NCBI GenBank assembly: GCA_041919675.1
Contig: JAYRTJ010000004.1
Span: 1-64,000 of the forward strand
Origin: SHVO01 sp041919675
Lineage (GTDB): Bacteria > Pseudomonadota > Alphaproteobacteria > Rhodospirillales > Rhodospirillaceae
Length of the DNA stretch: 64,000 nucleotides
Direction: 5' to 3'
Below, piece after piece: positions 8,702 to 16,966 of this stretch. A model generated the notes under the pieces. It was not told the DNA's origin. It was given only the letters and a program-made list of their open reading frames with translations, and ran no database searches. Both the position numbers and the translations under genes were made by a program. Within the stretch, counting starts at the first letter, position 1. Each line of letters opens with the position of its first letter.

Positions 8702-8720
8702 ATTTATATCAGAGATAATT
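8702..8720. promoter_or_regulatory. NAD-regulator operator, copy 2
   Basis: Read on the minus strand, AATTATCTCTGATATAAAT repeats the 8646-8664 palindrome with two or three changes. It overlaps the stop codon of the regulator gene. Two operator copies 56 bases apart (about five helical turns) would suit a dimeric repressor acting co-operatively. Confidence 0.5.
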
Positions 8721-9714
8721 ATTGTTTGCGGACGCGGACGGGGAGGCGCACGCCGGGGGCGGGGCGTTCGTGCACGACTTCCCGGCGGAAACGGAAGAGT
8801 TCGGCCGGGCGGCCGCCGGTCTGGACGGACATATGCCCGGTGGGCTCGACGAGACCCTCGTTGGCGACCAGGCGGCGGAAGTTCTGCTTGTGCAAAGGCC
8901 CGCCCGCCAGCGCTTCGATCGCCCGCTGCAGCTGGAAGAGCGTGAACGTCGGCGGCATCACTTCGAAGATCACCGGGCGGTATTTGATCTTGGCCCGCAA
9001 GCGCCCCAAGGCGGTGGCGAGGATCCGCCGGTGATCCTTCGTCAACGCGGCGCCCGTGACCATCTGCGCGGCCACGAGGCCCGGCTCCACTTTCTGGCCG
9101 CTGTCGAAGCTGGCTTCGAACACGAGGCCGGCTTCGTACAGAAGCTCGTAGCGCTCGAGGACGCGTTCATTGTCCCACCCCGCGCCCTCCGTGCCGAAGG
9201 CCAGCACGATGCGGTCGCGGCGGCGCTGCTTTTCGGGCCCCTTGGCTTCGTCCCGCCACGCCAGAAGACGCGGCAAAATGAGGGAATCCAGCACCGCCGG
9301 CGCGCCCTTGCGCCAGTCTTCCCACGGAAAATGGCGGTACCAATCCACCCAGTCGGCCTTGGCGCTGCTCTTCACCTCGGTCTCGCGCACCAGGGCGAGA
9401 TAGCCCACGGACACCGGGCGCGGGCCGCCGGCGCGCTCCTGCGGATCGCGGAATTTATTGCCGAAGGTATAGAGCTGCTCGACATAGCCGAGGGCGAGCC
9501 CGGTCTGCTCGTTCACCCAGGTGCGCAGCCCCTCCTCCAAGGTCCGGTGGCCCGTGGGGTCGAAGGGACCGCACGGCAGGCCGGCGCGGGCCGCGGTATC
9601 GGGCGGTTGGACCATGAGAATCTTGGGAGATTCATCGGTCACGGCGGCGATCGCCGCCGAGAGTTCGACCACAATTCCCGATAGACGGGCTGGTTCGGCG
9701 GCGGCGGACTTCAT
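8719..9714 (-). CDS. nadQ: Nudix-like winged-helix regulator of NAD synthesis (NadQ/NrtR type)
   Basis: 331 residues. The N-terminal half (about 10-170) is Nudix-like but the catalytic box is degraded: where G-x5-E-x7-REUxEExGU is expected it reads GHRTLEEGLRTWVNEQTGL, with key Glu residues missing. So it probably senses a nucleotide rather than hydrolysing it. The C-terminal part (about 230-310) has a helix-turn-helix-like region (FTLFQLQRAIEALAGGPLHK, then NFRRLVANEGLV). It matches the COG4111 type of protein found beside nadA in alphaproteobacteria. It lies upstream of nadA-nadC on the same strand. The gene name is my inference from fold and context. Confidence 0.75.
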   Translation of the reverse strand: MKSAAAEPARLSGIVVELSAAIAAVTDESPKILMVQPPDTAARAGLPCGPFDPTGHRTLEEGLRTWVNEQTGLALGYVEQLYTFGNKFRDPQERAGGPRPVSVGYLALVRETEVKSSAKADWVDWYRHFPWEDWRKGAPAVLDSLILPRLLAWRDEAKGPEKQRRRDRIVLAFGTEGAGWDNERVLERYELLYEAGLVFEASFDSGQKVEPGLVAAQMVTGAALTKDHRRILATALGRLRAKIKYRPVIFEVMPPTFTLFQLQRAIEALAGGPLHKQNFRRLVANEGLVEPTGHMSVQTGGRPAELFRFRREVVHERPAPGVRLPVRVRKQ

Positions 9715-9729
9715 AGGTCCCCTCTATAG

Positions 9730-9775
9730 GGCAAAATGTGCCGCCCACAAAACCGGCAAACCGGCAAAAATTTCC
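9730..9775. promoter_or_regulatory. FlbD (ftr)-like sites between the NAD regulator and fliF
   Basis: GGCA-AAATG-TGCC (9730-9742) is the same 13-base core as the palindrome upstream of fliK. Two further half sites follow: CCGGCAAA at 9753-9760 and CCGGCAAAAATTTCC at 9761-9775. In Caulobacter, FlbD binds the fliF promoter and represses it. Control of fliF by FlbD here is inferred. The first site also covers the likely promoter of the divergent regulator gene. Confidence 0.45.
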
Positions 9776-9780
9776 CATCG

Positions 9781-9796
9781 TTAACCTGTTCTTCAC
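9781..9796 (+). promoter_or_regulatory. CtrA-like box upstream of fliF
   Basis: TTAACCTGTTCTTCAC fits the CtrA consensus TTAA-N7-TTAAC with one mismatch. It lies about 120 bases before fliF. In Caulobacter, fliF is a class II gene driven by CtrA. A single imperfect match is weak evidence on its own. Confidence 0.3.
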
Positions 9797-9914
9797 GGCG
9801 CGGGCGGTAGCGTCCGGGGACCGGGGGACGACTGTCCAGAATTTGCCTTAAGAGCCTGCGCCCCTCGGCAAAACGAGAACCGACGCCCGATAACGGCCGA
9901 GAGGAAGAGATCCC

Positions 9915-11549
9915 GTGAACCCCTTCGTCCAGCAACTGAAGAACTTAGGCCCCGCACGCCTTGCCGCCATGGGCGGTGTCGCGGTCGGTCTTGTCGCGTT
10001 CATCATCTTCTTCGCGACCAGGTTCTCCACCGCGCCGATGGAAACCCTGTACGGCGACCTTTCCGCCACCGACTCCCGCGAAATCATCAAGCAGCTCGAA
10101 CTCTCCGGCATCCCCTTCACGACCGCCGACAACAACGCGCAGATCCTGATCCCGGGCGAACAGGTCACCTCGACCCGCATGCAGATGGCCGAACTCGGCC
10201 TGCCGTCGGGCGGCTCGGTCGGCTACGAAGTGTTCGACAGCATGGACGCCCTCGGCGCCACCAATTTCATCCAGAACATCAATCTCGTGCGCGCCCTCGA
10301 AGGCGAACTCGCGCGCACCATCAAGTCCATCGAAGGCGTGCAGAACGCCCGCGTCCACCTTGTCATGCCGACGCGCGAGATGTTCACCCGCGAAACGCAG
10401 GAACCCACCGCCTCGGTCTACATCAAGATGCGCACCGGCCGCCTGGCCGAGAACCAGGTCAACGCCGTGCAGCACCTGATCGCCGCCGCCGTGCCGAAGC
10501 TCAAACCGTCCAACATCTCTATCGTCGACGAGCGCGGCACGCTGCTCTCGCGTTCGTTCGAGAACGACAACGCCATGGTCGCGGCGCAGCAGGACGAAGC
10601 CGTGAAGAACATGGAGCGGCGCCTGTCGCAGTCCGTGATCTCGCTGGTGGAAAGCTCGCTCGGCCCGTCCAAGGTCCGCGCCGAAGTGCGCGCCGAAATG
10701 GAATTCGACAAAGTCGTCACCGCCGCCGAGGAATTCAATCCCGACCAGCAGGTCGTGCGTTCGCAGGTGACCGTCACCGAGAACAACGTCCAGAACGAAA
10801 GCAACCCGTCCGACGTCACGGTCGGCAACCAGCTGCCGGACGCGCAAGCCAACACCGGTGGCGCGCCGCGCATGACCACGAACGAGAACCGCTCGGAAGA
10901 AACGGTCAATTACGACATCTCCAAGACCACCACCAACCGCATCAAGGAAGCCGGTTCGGTGAAGCGCCTGTCGGTGGCGGTCCTGGTGGACGGCACCTAT
11001 ACGACCAACCAGGAAACCGGTGAGCGCACCTATGCGCCGCTCAACGACGAGACGATGGAGAAGATCCGCGCGCTGGTGAACACCGCCGTCGGCTACAACG
11101 CCGATCGCGGCGATCAGATCGAAGTCGTCAACATGCCCTTCACCGGCTTCGACGACCTGATGGGCAACCAGGACGAGTTCAACCTCCTTGGCTTCAACAA
11201 GGAAGAAATCATGCGCATGGCCGAGGGCCTGGGCGTGGCGGTGGTGGCCGTGCTGGTCATCCTGCTCGTCGTCCGCCCGCTTGTCACGCGCGCCTTCGAA
11301 GCGATGCCGCAGGGCGACGAAGCCCTGCTCACCACCGACGGCGCCATGGCGCAGCTCACGGGTCCGGGCGGCGTGCCTATGCCCATGAACCAGAAGGAAG
11401 AAGAAGAGGACCTGGACGAGCTTATCGACATCGACAAGGTGGAAGGCCGTGTGAAGGCCTCGTCCTTGCGCAAGATCGGCGACATCGTCGACAAGCACCC
11501 GGAAGAGGCCCTGTCGATCATCAGAACCTGGCTTTATCAGGAAACTTAA
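9915..11549 (+). CDS. fliF: Flagellar MS-ring protein FliF
   Basis: 544 residues from a GTG start preceded by GAGGAAGAG. FliF forms the membrane MS ring that carries the rotor and houses the export gate. One transmembrane helix lies near residues 17-37 (MGGVAVGLVAFIIFFATRF) and a second near 434-455 (GVAVVAVLVILLVVRPLV). Between them lie the YscJ/FliF ring-building motifs (ALEGELARTIKSIEGVQNAR, VHLVMP). The acidic tail ending IIRTWLYQ binds FliG. First gene of the fliF-fliG-fliH-fliN-motA-flbD cluster. Confidence 0.96.
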   Translation: MNPFVQQLKNLGPARLAAMGGVAVGLVAFIIFFATRFSTAPMETLYGDLSATDSREIIKQLELSGIPFTTADNNAQILIPGEQVTSTRMQMAELGLPSGGSVGYEVFDSMDALGATNFIQNINLVRALEGELARTIKSIEGVQNARVHLVMPTREMFTRETQEPTASVYIKMRTGRLAENQVNAVQHLIAAAVPKLKPSNISIVDERGTLLSRSFENDNAMVAAQQDEAVKNMERRLSQSVISLVESSLGPSKVRAEVRAEMEFDKVVTAAEEFNPDQQVVRSQVTVTENNVQNESNPSDVTVGNQLPDAQANTGGAPRMTTNENRSEETVNYDISKTTTNRIKEAGSVKRLSVAVLVDGTYTTNQETGERTYAPLNDETMEKIRALVNTAVGYNADRGDQIEVVNMPFTGFDDLMGNQDEFNLLGFNKEEIMRMAEGLGVAVVAVLVILLVVRPLVTRAFEAMPQGDEALLTTDGAMAQLTGPGGVPMPMNQKEEEEDLDELIDIDKVEGRVKASSLRKIGDIVDKHPEEALSIIRTWLYQET

Positions 11550-11562
11550 TACGCCGGCCCCG

Positions 11563-11591
11563 TTGGGGGCTGGATGAGCAGAGCGTATAAT
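11563..11591 (+). promoter_or_regulatory. Possible sigma-70 promoter upstream of fliG
   Basis: TTGGGG, a 17-base spacer and a perfect TATAAT at 11586-11591 lie 40 bases before fliG, in the short gap after fliF. It could give extra fliG expression inside the operon. The -35 box is poor, so this is only a candidate. Confidence 0.35.
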
Positions 11592-11630
11592 GCCGTCCCG
11601 GATACCGGCGGCATCAAGGAATAGAAGACG

Positions 11631-12650
11631 ATGGCGCGTATCAAGGAAGACTACCGCAGCCTGACCGGCCCCCAGAAGGCCGCGATCATGATGCTGTCTT
11701 TGGGCGAAGAGCAGGCCGGCAAGCTGTTCGCCATGATGGAAGACGACGAGATCAAAGAACTCTCGCAGATCATGGCCAACCTCGGCACCGTGGGCGCGAA
11801 TCTCGTCGAGCGCCTGTTCGTCGACTTCGCCGACGCCATCTCGAATACCGGCTCGCTGGTCGGCTCCTACGAATCCACCGAACGCCTGCTCGTCAAGTCG
11901 CTCGATAAAGAACGCGTCGCGATGATCATGGAAGAAATCCGCGGTCCCGCCGGCCGCACCATGTGGGATAAACTCGGCAACGTGCACGAACAGGTGCTGG
12001 CGAACTACCTCAAGAACGAATACCCGCAGACCGTCGCGGTGGTTCTGTCGAAGATCAAACCCGACCACGCGAGCCGCGTGCTGGCGCTGCTGCCCGAAGG
12101 CTTCGCGATGGAAGTCGTCATGCGCATGCTGCACATGGAAGCGGTCCAGAAGGACGTGCTGGAATCCATCGAAAAGACGCTGCGCACCGAGTTCATGTCG
12201 AACCTCGCGCGCACCGCGCGCCGCGACAGCCACGAAATGATGGCCGAAATCTTCAACAACCTCGACCGCAACACCGAAGCGCGCTTCCTCACCGCCCTCG
12301 AAGAACGCAACCGCGAGTCGGCCGAGAAGATCAAACAGCTCATGTTCACCTTCGAGGACCTTGTGCGCCTCGACACGGCCGGCGCGCAGACCCTGCTGCG
12401 TCACGTGGAAAAGGAAAAGCTGGCCCTCGCGCTCAAGGGCGCGTCCGACGGCGTCAAGGAACTGTTCTTCGCCAACATGTCCGAGCGCGCCGGCAAGATG
12501 CTCAAAGACGACATGGACGCGCTGGGTCCGGTGCGACTCAAGGACGTGGAAGAAGCGCAGAACGAAGTCGTCACGCTCGCCAAGGAACTGTCGAACTCCG
12601 GCCAGATCGTCATCTCCGAAGGCAAGGAAGACGACGAGTTGGTTTACTAA
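11631..12650 (+). CDS. fliG: Flagellar motor switch protein FliG
   Basis: 339 residues, normal for the family. FliG sits on the MS ring and transmits torque from the MotA stator. The N-terminal domain starts KAAIMMLSLGEEQAGKLF. The middle-domain motif EYPQTVAVVLSKI is at about residue 126, and the C-terminal torque domain contains MFTFEDLVRLD at about 240. It follows fliF by 81 bases and fliH begins 12 bases after its stop. Confidence 0.97.
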   Translation: MARIKEDYRSLTGPQKAAIMMLSLGEEQAGKLFAMMEDDEIKELSQIMANLGTVGANLVERLFVDFADAISNTGSLVGSYESTERLLVKSLDKERVAMIMEEIRGPAGRTMWDKLGNVHEQVLANYLKNEYPQTVAVVLSKIKPDHASRVLALLPEGFAMEVVMRMLHMEAVQKDVLESIEKTLRTEFMSNLARTARRDSHEMMAEIFNNLDRNTEARFLTALEERNRESAEKIKQLMFTFEDLVRLDTAGAQTLLRHVEKEKLALALKGASDGVKELFFANMSERAGKMLKDDMDALGPVRLKDVEEAQNEVVTLAKELSNSGQIVISEGKEDDELVY

Positions 12651-12662
12651 CGGAACATCGAG

Positions 12663-13475
12663 ATGGCACGTACGGCGAAATTCCTGTTCGAGCGTTCATT
12701 CGACGACCCGTCGAAGCTCTATCTGCCCGGCGAACGGCGCCGCTCGGAAATCGAAGCCGAGGCGGCCGCCGAAGCGGCCACGCGCCTGGAACAGGAGATG
12801 GAAGAGCAGTTGGCCCGCGAAGCCGCGAACTTGCCGCCCCCGCCGCCCGTCGCCAAAGCTGAATACACGCAAGCCCAGCTCGATGCCGCCAAGGAAGAGG
12901 GCTATATCCAGGGGCATGGGGCTGCTTTGGAAGAGGCCGCGACCGCGCGTGAACACTACGCCGCCGACGCCCTCAATTTGATCGCTCAGGGCCTTTCCGG
13001 GCTCAACGCCCAGCAGGCCGCCGCGAACAAGGACCTCGCGCATTTCGCCATGCGCATGGTGTACGGGCTGGCCCAGAGGTTGTTGCCGCGCCACGCGCAG
13101 GCGCATGCCGTGGATTTGATCGAGGAGTTTGTGCGCAAGGTGCTGCCGCTGGCGGTGGGCGAACCCCGCCTCATCGTGCGCAGCCATCCGATGATCGCCG
13201 AGGACCTCGAGACGCGCCTGAAGGATGTTTTCGCCCGGTCATCGTTCCAGGGCAGCTTCACCGTGGTCACCGATTACGAAGTCCAGCCCGGCGACTGCCG
13301 CCTGGAATGGGACGGCGGCGGCGCCGACCGCGACGAAGCCCGCATCTGGGCGGATATCCGGGAAGTGGTGGCGGCGAGCTTCGGCGATGTCGATGTCGAC
13401 GCCCTGGACGCCGCGGCGGACCGGAGGACGGCGCAGCCGGCCGGCGCCCCCGAACCGGCGGGCGAGGCCCATTAA
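12663..13475 (+). CDS. fliH: Flagellar assembly protein FliH
   Basis: 270 residues. FliH binds and restrains the export ATPase FliI and links it to FliN at the C ring. The N-terminal third is charged and probably helical (SEIEAEAAAEAATRLEQEME); the C-terminal part (about 120-245) is the FliH/V-ATPase E-like domain. The family is poorly conserved, so the call rests mainly on the pattern and the position between fliG and fliN, the standard alphaproteobacterial order. fliI is not in this cluster. Confidence 0.85.
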   Translation: MARTAKFLFERSFDDPSKLYLPGERRRSEIEAEAAAEAATRLEQEMEEQLAREAANLPPPPPVAKAEYTQAQLDAAKEEGYIQGHGAALEEAATAREHYAADALNLIAQGLSGLNAQQAAANKDLAHFAMRMVYGLAQRLLPRHAQAHAVDLIEEFVRKVLPLAVGEPRLIVRSHPMIAEDLETRLKDVFARSSFQGSFTVVTDYEVQPGDCRLEWDGGGADRDEARIWADIREVVAASFGDVDVDALDAAADRRTAQPAGAPEPAGEAH

Positions 13476-13542
13476 GAGTCTATTTCAACCGGCCGCGTAA
13501 GGTGGCCACCACGGTCTATCGAAGACCGGCAGGAGAGAAGAG

Positions 13543-13935
13543 ATGTCAGAGCAAGACAGCGGCAAGAAGGGCAAATCCGTCAGCGAACTTTCGCTCGACG
13601 AGATTGAGAACGATGCCAAGTCGGCCAAGACCAGCGATCAGGACGATTCGTGGGACGATCCCGCCGACATCCCCGACAAGCCCCGTTCCGCCCAGGATCT
13701 GGAAGCCGTTTACGACATTCCGGTGCGCGTCTCCGCCGTGCTCGGCAAGTCGTCCATGCAGGTCAACGAGCTGCTGAAATTGGGGCGCGGCGCGGTCGTG
13801 GAACTCGACCGCAAGGTCGGCGAAGCGATCGACATTTACGTGAACGACCGCCTGGTGGCGCGCGGTGAAGTCGTCGTGGTCGACGACCGCCTCGGCATCA
13901 CCATGACGGAAATCATCAAGACGCAGAAAGCCTAA
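13543..13935 (+). CDS. fliN: Flagellar motor switch protein FliN
   Basis: 130 residues with a SpoA domain at about 55-125: YDIPVRVSAVLGKSSMQV, LLKLGRGAVVELDRKVGE and VNDRLVARGEVVVVDDRLGI. FliN forms the lower C ring and binds CheY-type regulators and FliH. The N-terminal 45 residues are acidic and probably disordered. An AGGAGAG ribosome site precedes the start. FliM, its usual partner, is not in this window. Confidence 0.95.
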   Translation: MSEQDSGKKGKSVSELSLDEIENDAKSAKTSDQDDSWDDPADIPDKPRSAQDLEAVYDIPVRVSAVLGKSSMQVNELLKLGRGAVVELDRKVGEAIDIYVNDRLVARGEVVVVDDRLGITMTEIIKTQKA

Positions 13936-13985
13936 ACAAAACGACCCCCTCCTTCCCTCCCCCTTTCAGGGAGAGGGATAGAAAA
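13936..13985. repeat. Dispersed palindromic repeat, family 1, copy A
   Basis: The gap between fliN and motA carries an imperfect hairpin, TCCCTCCCCCT / AGGGAGAGGGA with loop TTC (13954-13978), preceded by AAAACGACCCC. The same sequence, with small changes, occurs at 37977-38022 upstream of lgt. It is a dispersed extragenic element rather than a terminator, since transcription must continue into motA. Confidence 0.6.
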
Positions 13986-13999
13986 GAAGGACAAAAGTG

Positions 14000-14827
14000 A
14001 TGGCCGAACACGTCGAAAAGATCCCGCACCTCGCCCGCCGCACCATGTTCGACGGCGCGACTGTCCTCGGCCTTGCCGGCGGCATCCTTCTGGTCGTGAT
14101 CGCCATCGGTCTCGGCGGCTCCGCGAGCGCCTTCTTCAATATCCCCGGCCTTCTCATCGTGGTCGGCGGCACCATGGCCGTGACCACCGTCTGCTTCACC
14201 ATGTCGGATGTCGCGCGCACCGTCGCCGTCATCGGCTCGACCTTCATGGCCCGCGAGCGCGACCCGCAGGACGTCGCCTACACCATGCTTGAGCTCTCGG
14301 ATTTTTCGCGCAAACACGGCGTGCTCCGTCTGCAAGGTCAGCCGCTGCAGCGCTTCGCGAAAGAACCGCTGCTGTTCAAGGCGCTTTCGATGTTGGTTGA
14401 AGGCCTGCCGGAAAAAGACATCGCCGACATCCTCAACGAAGACCTCGCCGCGACGACCGCGCGCGTGCAACGTTCGGCAAACGTGCTGCGCAAGGCGGCT
14501 GAAATCTCGCCGGCCATGGGCCTGATCGGCACACTGATCGGCCTCGTGCAGATGCTGGGCAATCTTTCGGATCCGAGCGTCATCGGCCCGGCGATGGCGG
14601 TGGCGCTGCTCACCACCTTCTACGGCGTCGTTCTCGCCAACATGGTGTTCAACCCGCTGGCCGCGAAGCTGGAACGCAATGCCGCGGAAGAACATCTCGT
14701 CGGCTACATCTATACCCTCGGCACGCTGTCCATCATCCGCAAGGACGCTCCGCGCCGCCTGGAAATGCTGCTGAACAGCGCGCTTCCGCCGGAAAGCAAG
14801 GTGCGCTTCGCCGGTGAACGCGACTAG
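14000..14827 (+). CDS. motA: Flagellar motor stator protein MotA (MotA/PomA type)
   Basis: 275 residues from ATG 14000; a GTG lies immediately before it. MotA forms the proton or sodium channel of the stator with MotB. Four membrane segments are visible: TVLGLAGGILLVVIAIGLGG, FFNIPGLLIVVGGTMAVTTV, ISPAMGLIGTLIGLVQML (about 169-186) and PAMAVALLTTFYGVVLANMV. The cytoplasmic loop contains the PLQRFAKEPLLFKALSMLVEG region. No motB follows; flbD comes next, so the partner must be elsewhere. The short form without long extra loops resembles PomA; the coupling ion cannot be told from this gene. Confidence 0.9.
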   Translation: MAEHVEKIPHLARRTMFDGATVLGLAGGILLVVIAIGLGGSASAFFNIPGLLIVVGGTMAVTTVCFTMSDVARTVAVIGSTFMARERDPQDVAYTMLELSDFSRKHGVLRLQGQPLQRFAKEPLLFKALSMLVEGLPEKDIADILNEDLAATTARVQRSANVLRKAAEISPAMGLIGTLIGLVQMLGNLSDPSVIGPAMAVALLTTFYGVVLANMVFNPLAAKLERNAAEEHLVGYIYTLGTLSIIRKDAPRRLEMLLNSALPPESKVRFAGERD

Positions 14828-14887
14828 CGTTGACCCGTTCGCGTCCGCGGACGATAACTACGCAAGATTTCTGAGCTAGGACTACTC

Positions 14888-16210
14888 ATGCGGTTGTTGA
14901 TCATCGGATCGCTGGGCGGGCAGGTCGGCGCGGCAAGCCGGATTGCCATGCAGCGCGGCGCCAAAGTCATCCAGGCCGAAGGCATCGGCCAGGCGATGGA
15001 CGTGCTGCGCTCCGGCCAGGGCGCCGACGTCGCCATGGTCGACGTCGCCTTCGACATCGAACAGCTGCTGACCGCCATGAAGGCCGAGCGCATCACGCTG
15101 CCGGTCGTCGCCTGCGGCGTCGAGACCGACAGCCGCGCCGCCGTCGCCGCCATCAAGGCCGGCGCGAAGGAATATATCCCGCTGCCCCCGGACGCGGACC
15201 TCATCGCCGCCGTGCTGGAAGCCGTTTCCGCCGACCAGGACACGCTGGTCTATCAGGACCCGGCCATGGACCGCGTGCTCCAGATGGCCAAGAAGGTCGC
15301 CGCGAGCCCGGCCTCGGTGCTGATCACCGGCGAATCCGGCACGGGTAAGGAACTGGTCGCGCGTTTCCTGCACCGGAACAGCCCGCGTAAAGACCGCCCG
15401 TTCGTCGCCGTGAACTGCGCCGCGATCCCGGGCGAACTCCTGGAATCCGAACTCTTTGGGCACGAAAAAGGCGCCTTCACAGGCGCCATCGCCCGCCGCC
15501 TCGGCAAGTTCGAGGAAGCCAACGGCGGGACTCTGCTGCTCGACGAAATCACCGAGATGGATCTGAAGCTGCAGGCCAAGCTCCTGCGCGCGATCCAGGA
15601 AAAAGAAGTGGTGCGCATCGGCTCCAATACGCCGGTGAAGGTGGACACGCGCATCGTCGCGACCTCCAACCGCAACATGGAAGAGACGGTGAAGAGCGGA
15701 AAATTCCGCGACGACCTCTACTTCCGCCTCAACGTCGTGAAACTGGTGATGCCGCCCTTGCGCGAGCGTCCGAAGGATATCGACGTCCTGGCGCTGCACT
15801 TCGCCAAGATTTGCGCCGAGGAAAACGGCCTTGCCTATAAGCCGATCTCCGCGGGCGCCATGGCGGCGCTGAAGGCTCACAATTGGCCGGGCAACGTGCG
15901 CGAGTTGGAGAACACCCTGCACCGCGCCGTGCTCCTGGCCGGCGGCGATGAGATCGACGTCGAGTCCATCATGCTGATGGGCGCCGAAGGCGGCGCGGGC
16001 GCGGCCCCCGGCACCGGGGGCCTGGTGGGCCGGACGGTCGCGGACGTGGAACGCGACCTGATTATAGATACGCTGAAACACACCCTCGGCAATCGGACCC
16101 ACGCAGCCAAGATTTTGGGCATCTCTATCCGTACGTTGCGTAACAAACTCAATGCGTACGTGCAGGACGGCGTAACCGTTCCGGCGCCGGGCGCAGGGGA
16201 ACTCGCCTAA
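14888..16210 (+). CDS. flbD: Sigma-54-dependent flagellar regulator FlbD
   Basis: 440 residues. Residues 1-115 are receiver-like but lack the acidic pair after the first beta strand (LLIIGSLGG), so classic phosphorylation is unlikely, as in Caulobacter FlbD. The AAA+ domain has Walker A GESGTGKE (148-155), the sigma-54 contact motif GAFTGA (195-200) and Walker B GGTLLLDEI. A Fis-type helix-turn-helix closes the protein (GNRTHAAKILGISIRTLRNK). It should activate the sigma-54 promoter of fliK and act at fliF. FliX, its usual partner, is not in the window. Confidence 0.93.
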   Translation: MRLLIIGSLGGQVGAASRIAMQRGAKVIQAEGIGQAMDVLRSGQGADVAMVDVAFDIEQLLTAMKAERITLPVVACGVETDSRAAVAAIKAGAKEYIPLPPDADLIAAVLEAVSADQDTLVYQDPAMDRVLQMAKKVAASPASVLITGESGTGKELVARFLHRNSPRKDRPFVAVNCAAIPGELLESELFGHEKGAFTGAIARRLGKFEEANGGTLLLDEITEMDLKLQAKLLRAIQEKEVVRIGSNTPVKVDTRIVATSNRNMEETVKSGKFRDDLYFRLNVVKLVMPPLRERPKDIDVLALHFAKICAEENGLAYKPISAGAMAALKAHNWPGNVRELENTLHRAVLLAGGDEIDVESIMLMGAEGGAGAAPGTGGLVGRTVADVERDLIIDTLKHTLGNRTHAAKILGISIRTLRNKLNAYVQDGVTVPAPGAGELA

Positions 16211-16360
16211 GTCGCTTACATCAACGCCGATAGAGTTCCGCTGCCGCGTCTTTTTAGATGCGCGCCTTCGCGCACGGGCCCCTGGAGCCGGCGCGCTGGC
16301 TTAGACTTTTTCTCAGGATCGCTTAGACTGCCCGGAACGAACAACGGTCCGGACGGGTTC

Positions 16361-16954
16361 ATGCGCCTCGCACGTCTTCTTCTCGGAGCTTCGTTTCTCG
16401 GCCTGGCCGCCCTGCCCGCGCAGGCGCAGGACTATTACGCCATCACCGCCATCAACTTCTTCACCTCGGCCTGCGTCAGCAATCTGGCGAACCCGGACGC
16501 CATCAGGGAACGCGCCAACCGGCGCTATCAGCCGGTGAAGGATCCGGCCGAGCTCGCCAACTACATCGGCAACGATCGTAAAGGCCAGGCCTGGCGCCTG
16601 CCGGGGCGCGGCGAACGCCGCTTCGTCCTGTCGCTGGCCTCGGACACCGGCGCCTGCACCGTGTTCGTCGAGTCCGCCAACCGCGACGTGGTGGAAAAGG
16701 AATTCCGCGCCCTGGTGCAGCGCGCGGGCCAGCCGGGCGTCAGCATCGAGACGGAGAGCGATCTGACCCTGCCGACGAAAAGCGGCCCCGGCTTGATGCT
16801 GTCGATGAGCGCCACCGACGACAAGACCGGCGGCGGCTATCTGTTCACGCTGGTCGCCGGCAACGAGACCGGCGCGCTGTTCACCGGCAAGCCGATCCAG
16901 ATCAGCATGCAGATGATGAAAGTCGACGGGAATAAAGGCGGCAGGCTGAAATAG
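16361..16954 (+). CDS. Secreted protein of the NMCC_0638 type
   Basis: 197 residues with a clear signal peptide (MRLARLLLGASFLGLAALPA, cut near AQA-QD). The mature part has a FTSACVSNLANPDAIRERA segment and a later Cys (TGACTVFVES), so a disulfide is possible. The pattern matches short exported proteins known as NMCC_0638 family; function is unknown. It ends in a 13-base-pair hairpin shared with the convergent gene, so the last codons double as a terminator. Confidence 0.7.
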   Translation: MRLARLLLGASFLGLAALPAQAQDYYAITAINFFTSACVSNLANPDAIRERANRRYQPVKDPAELANYIGNDRKGQAWRLPGRGERRFVLSLASDTGACTVFVESANRDVVEKEFRALVQRAGQPGVSIETESDLTLPTKSGPGLMLSMSATDDKTGGGYLFTLVAGNETGALFTGKPIQISMQMMKVDGNKGGRLK

Positions 16955-16966
16955 CCGCCTTTATTC
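16930..16966. terminator. Bidirectional terminator inside two convergent coding ends
   Basis: Perfect 13-base arms GAATAAAGGCGGC / GCCGCCTTTATTC with an 11-base loop. The stop codon of the plus-strand gene (16952-16954) and that of the minus-strand gene (16963-16961) both lie inside it. T-rich arms on both strands suit termination in either direction, though neither side has a long U-run. Confidence 0.65.

Noticed and set aside
9832..9846. Possible sigma-54 promoter for fliF ending in TTTGC
   Set aside because: The -24 GG is replaced by TG and the rest of the box does not fit.
9945..12404. 819-codon open frame on the minus strand
   Set aside because: Antisense to fliF and fliG, His/Arg-rich, no motifs; shadow frame.
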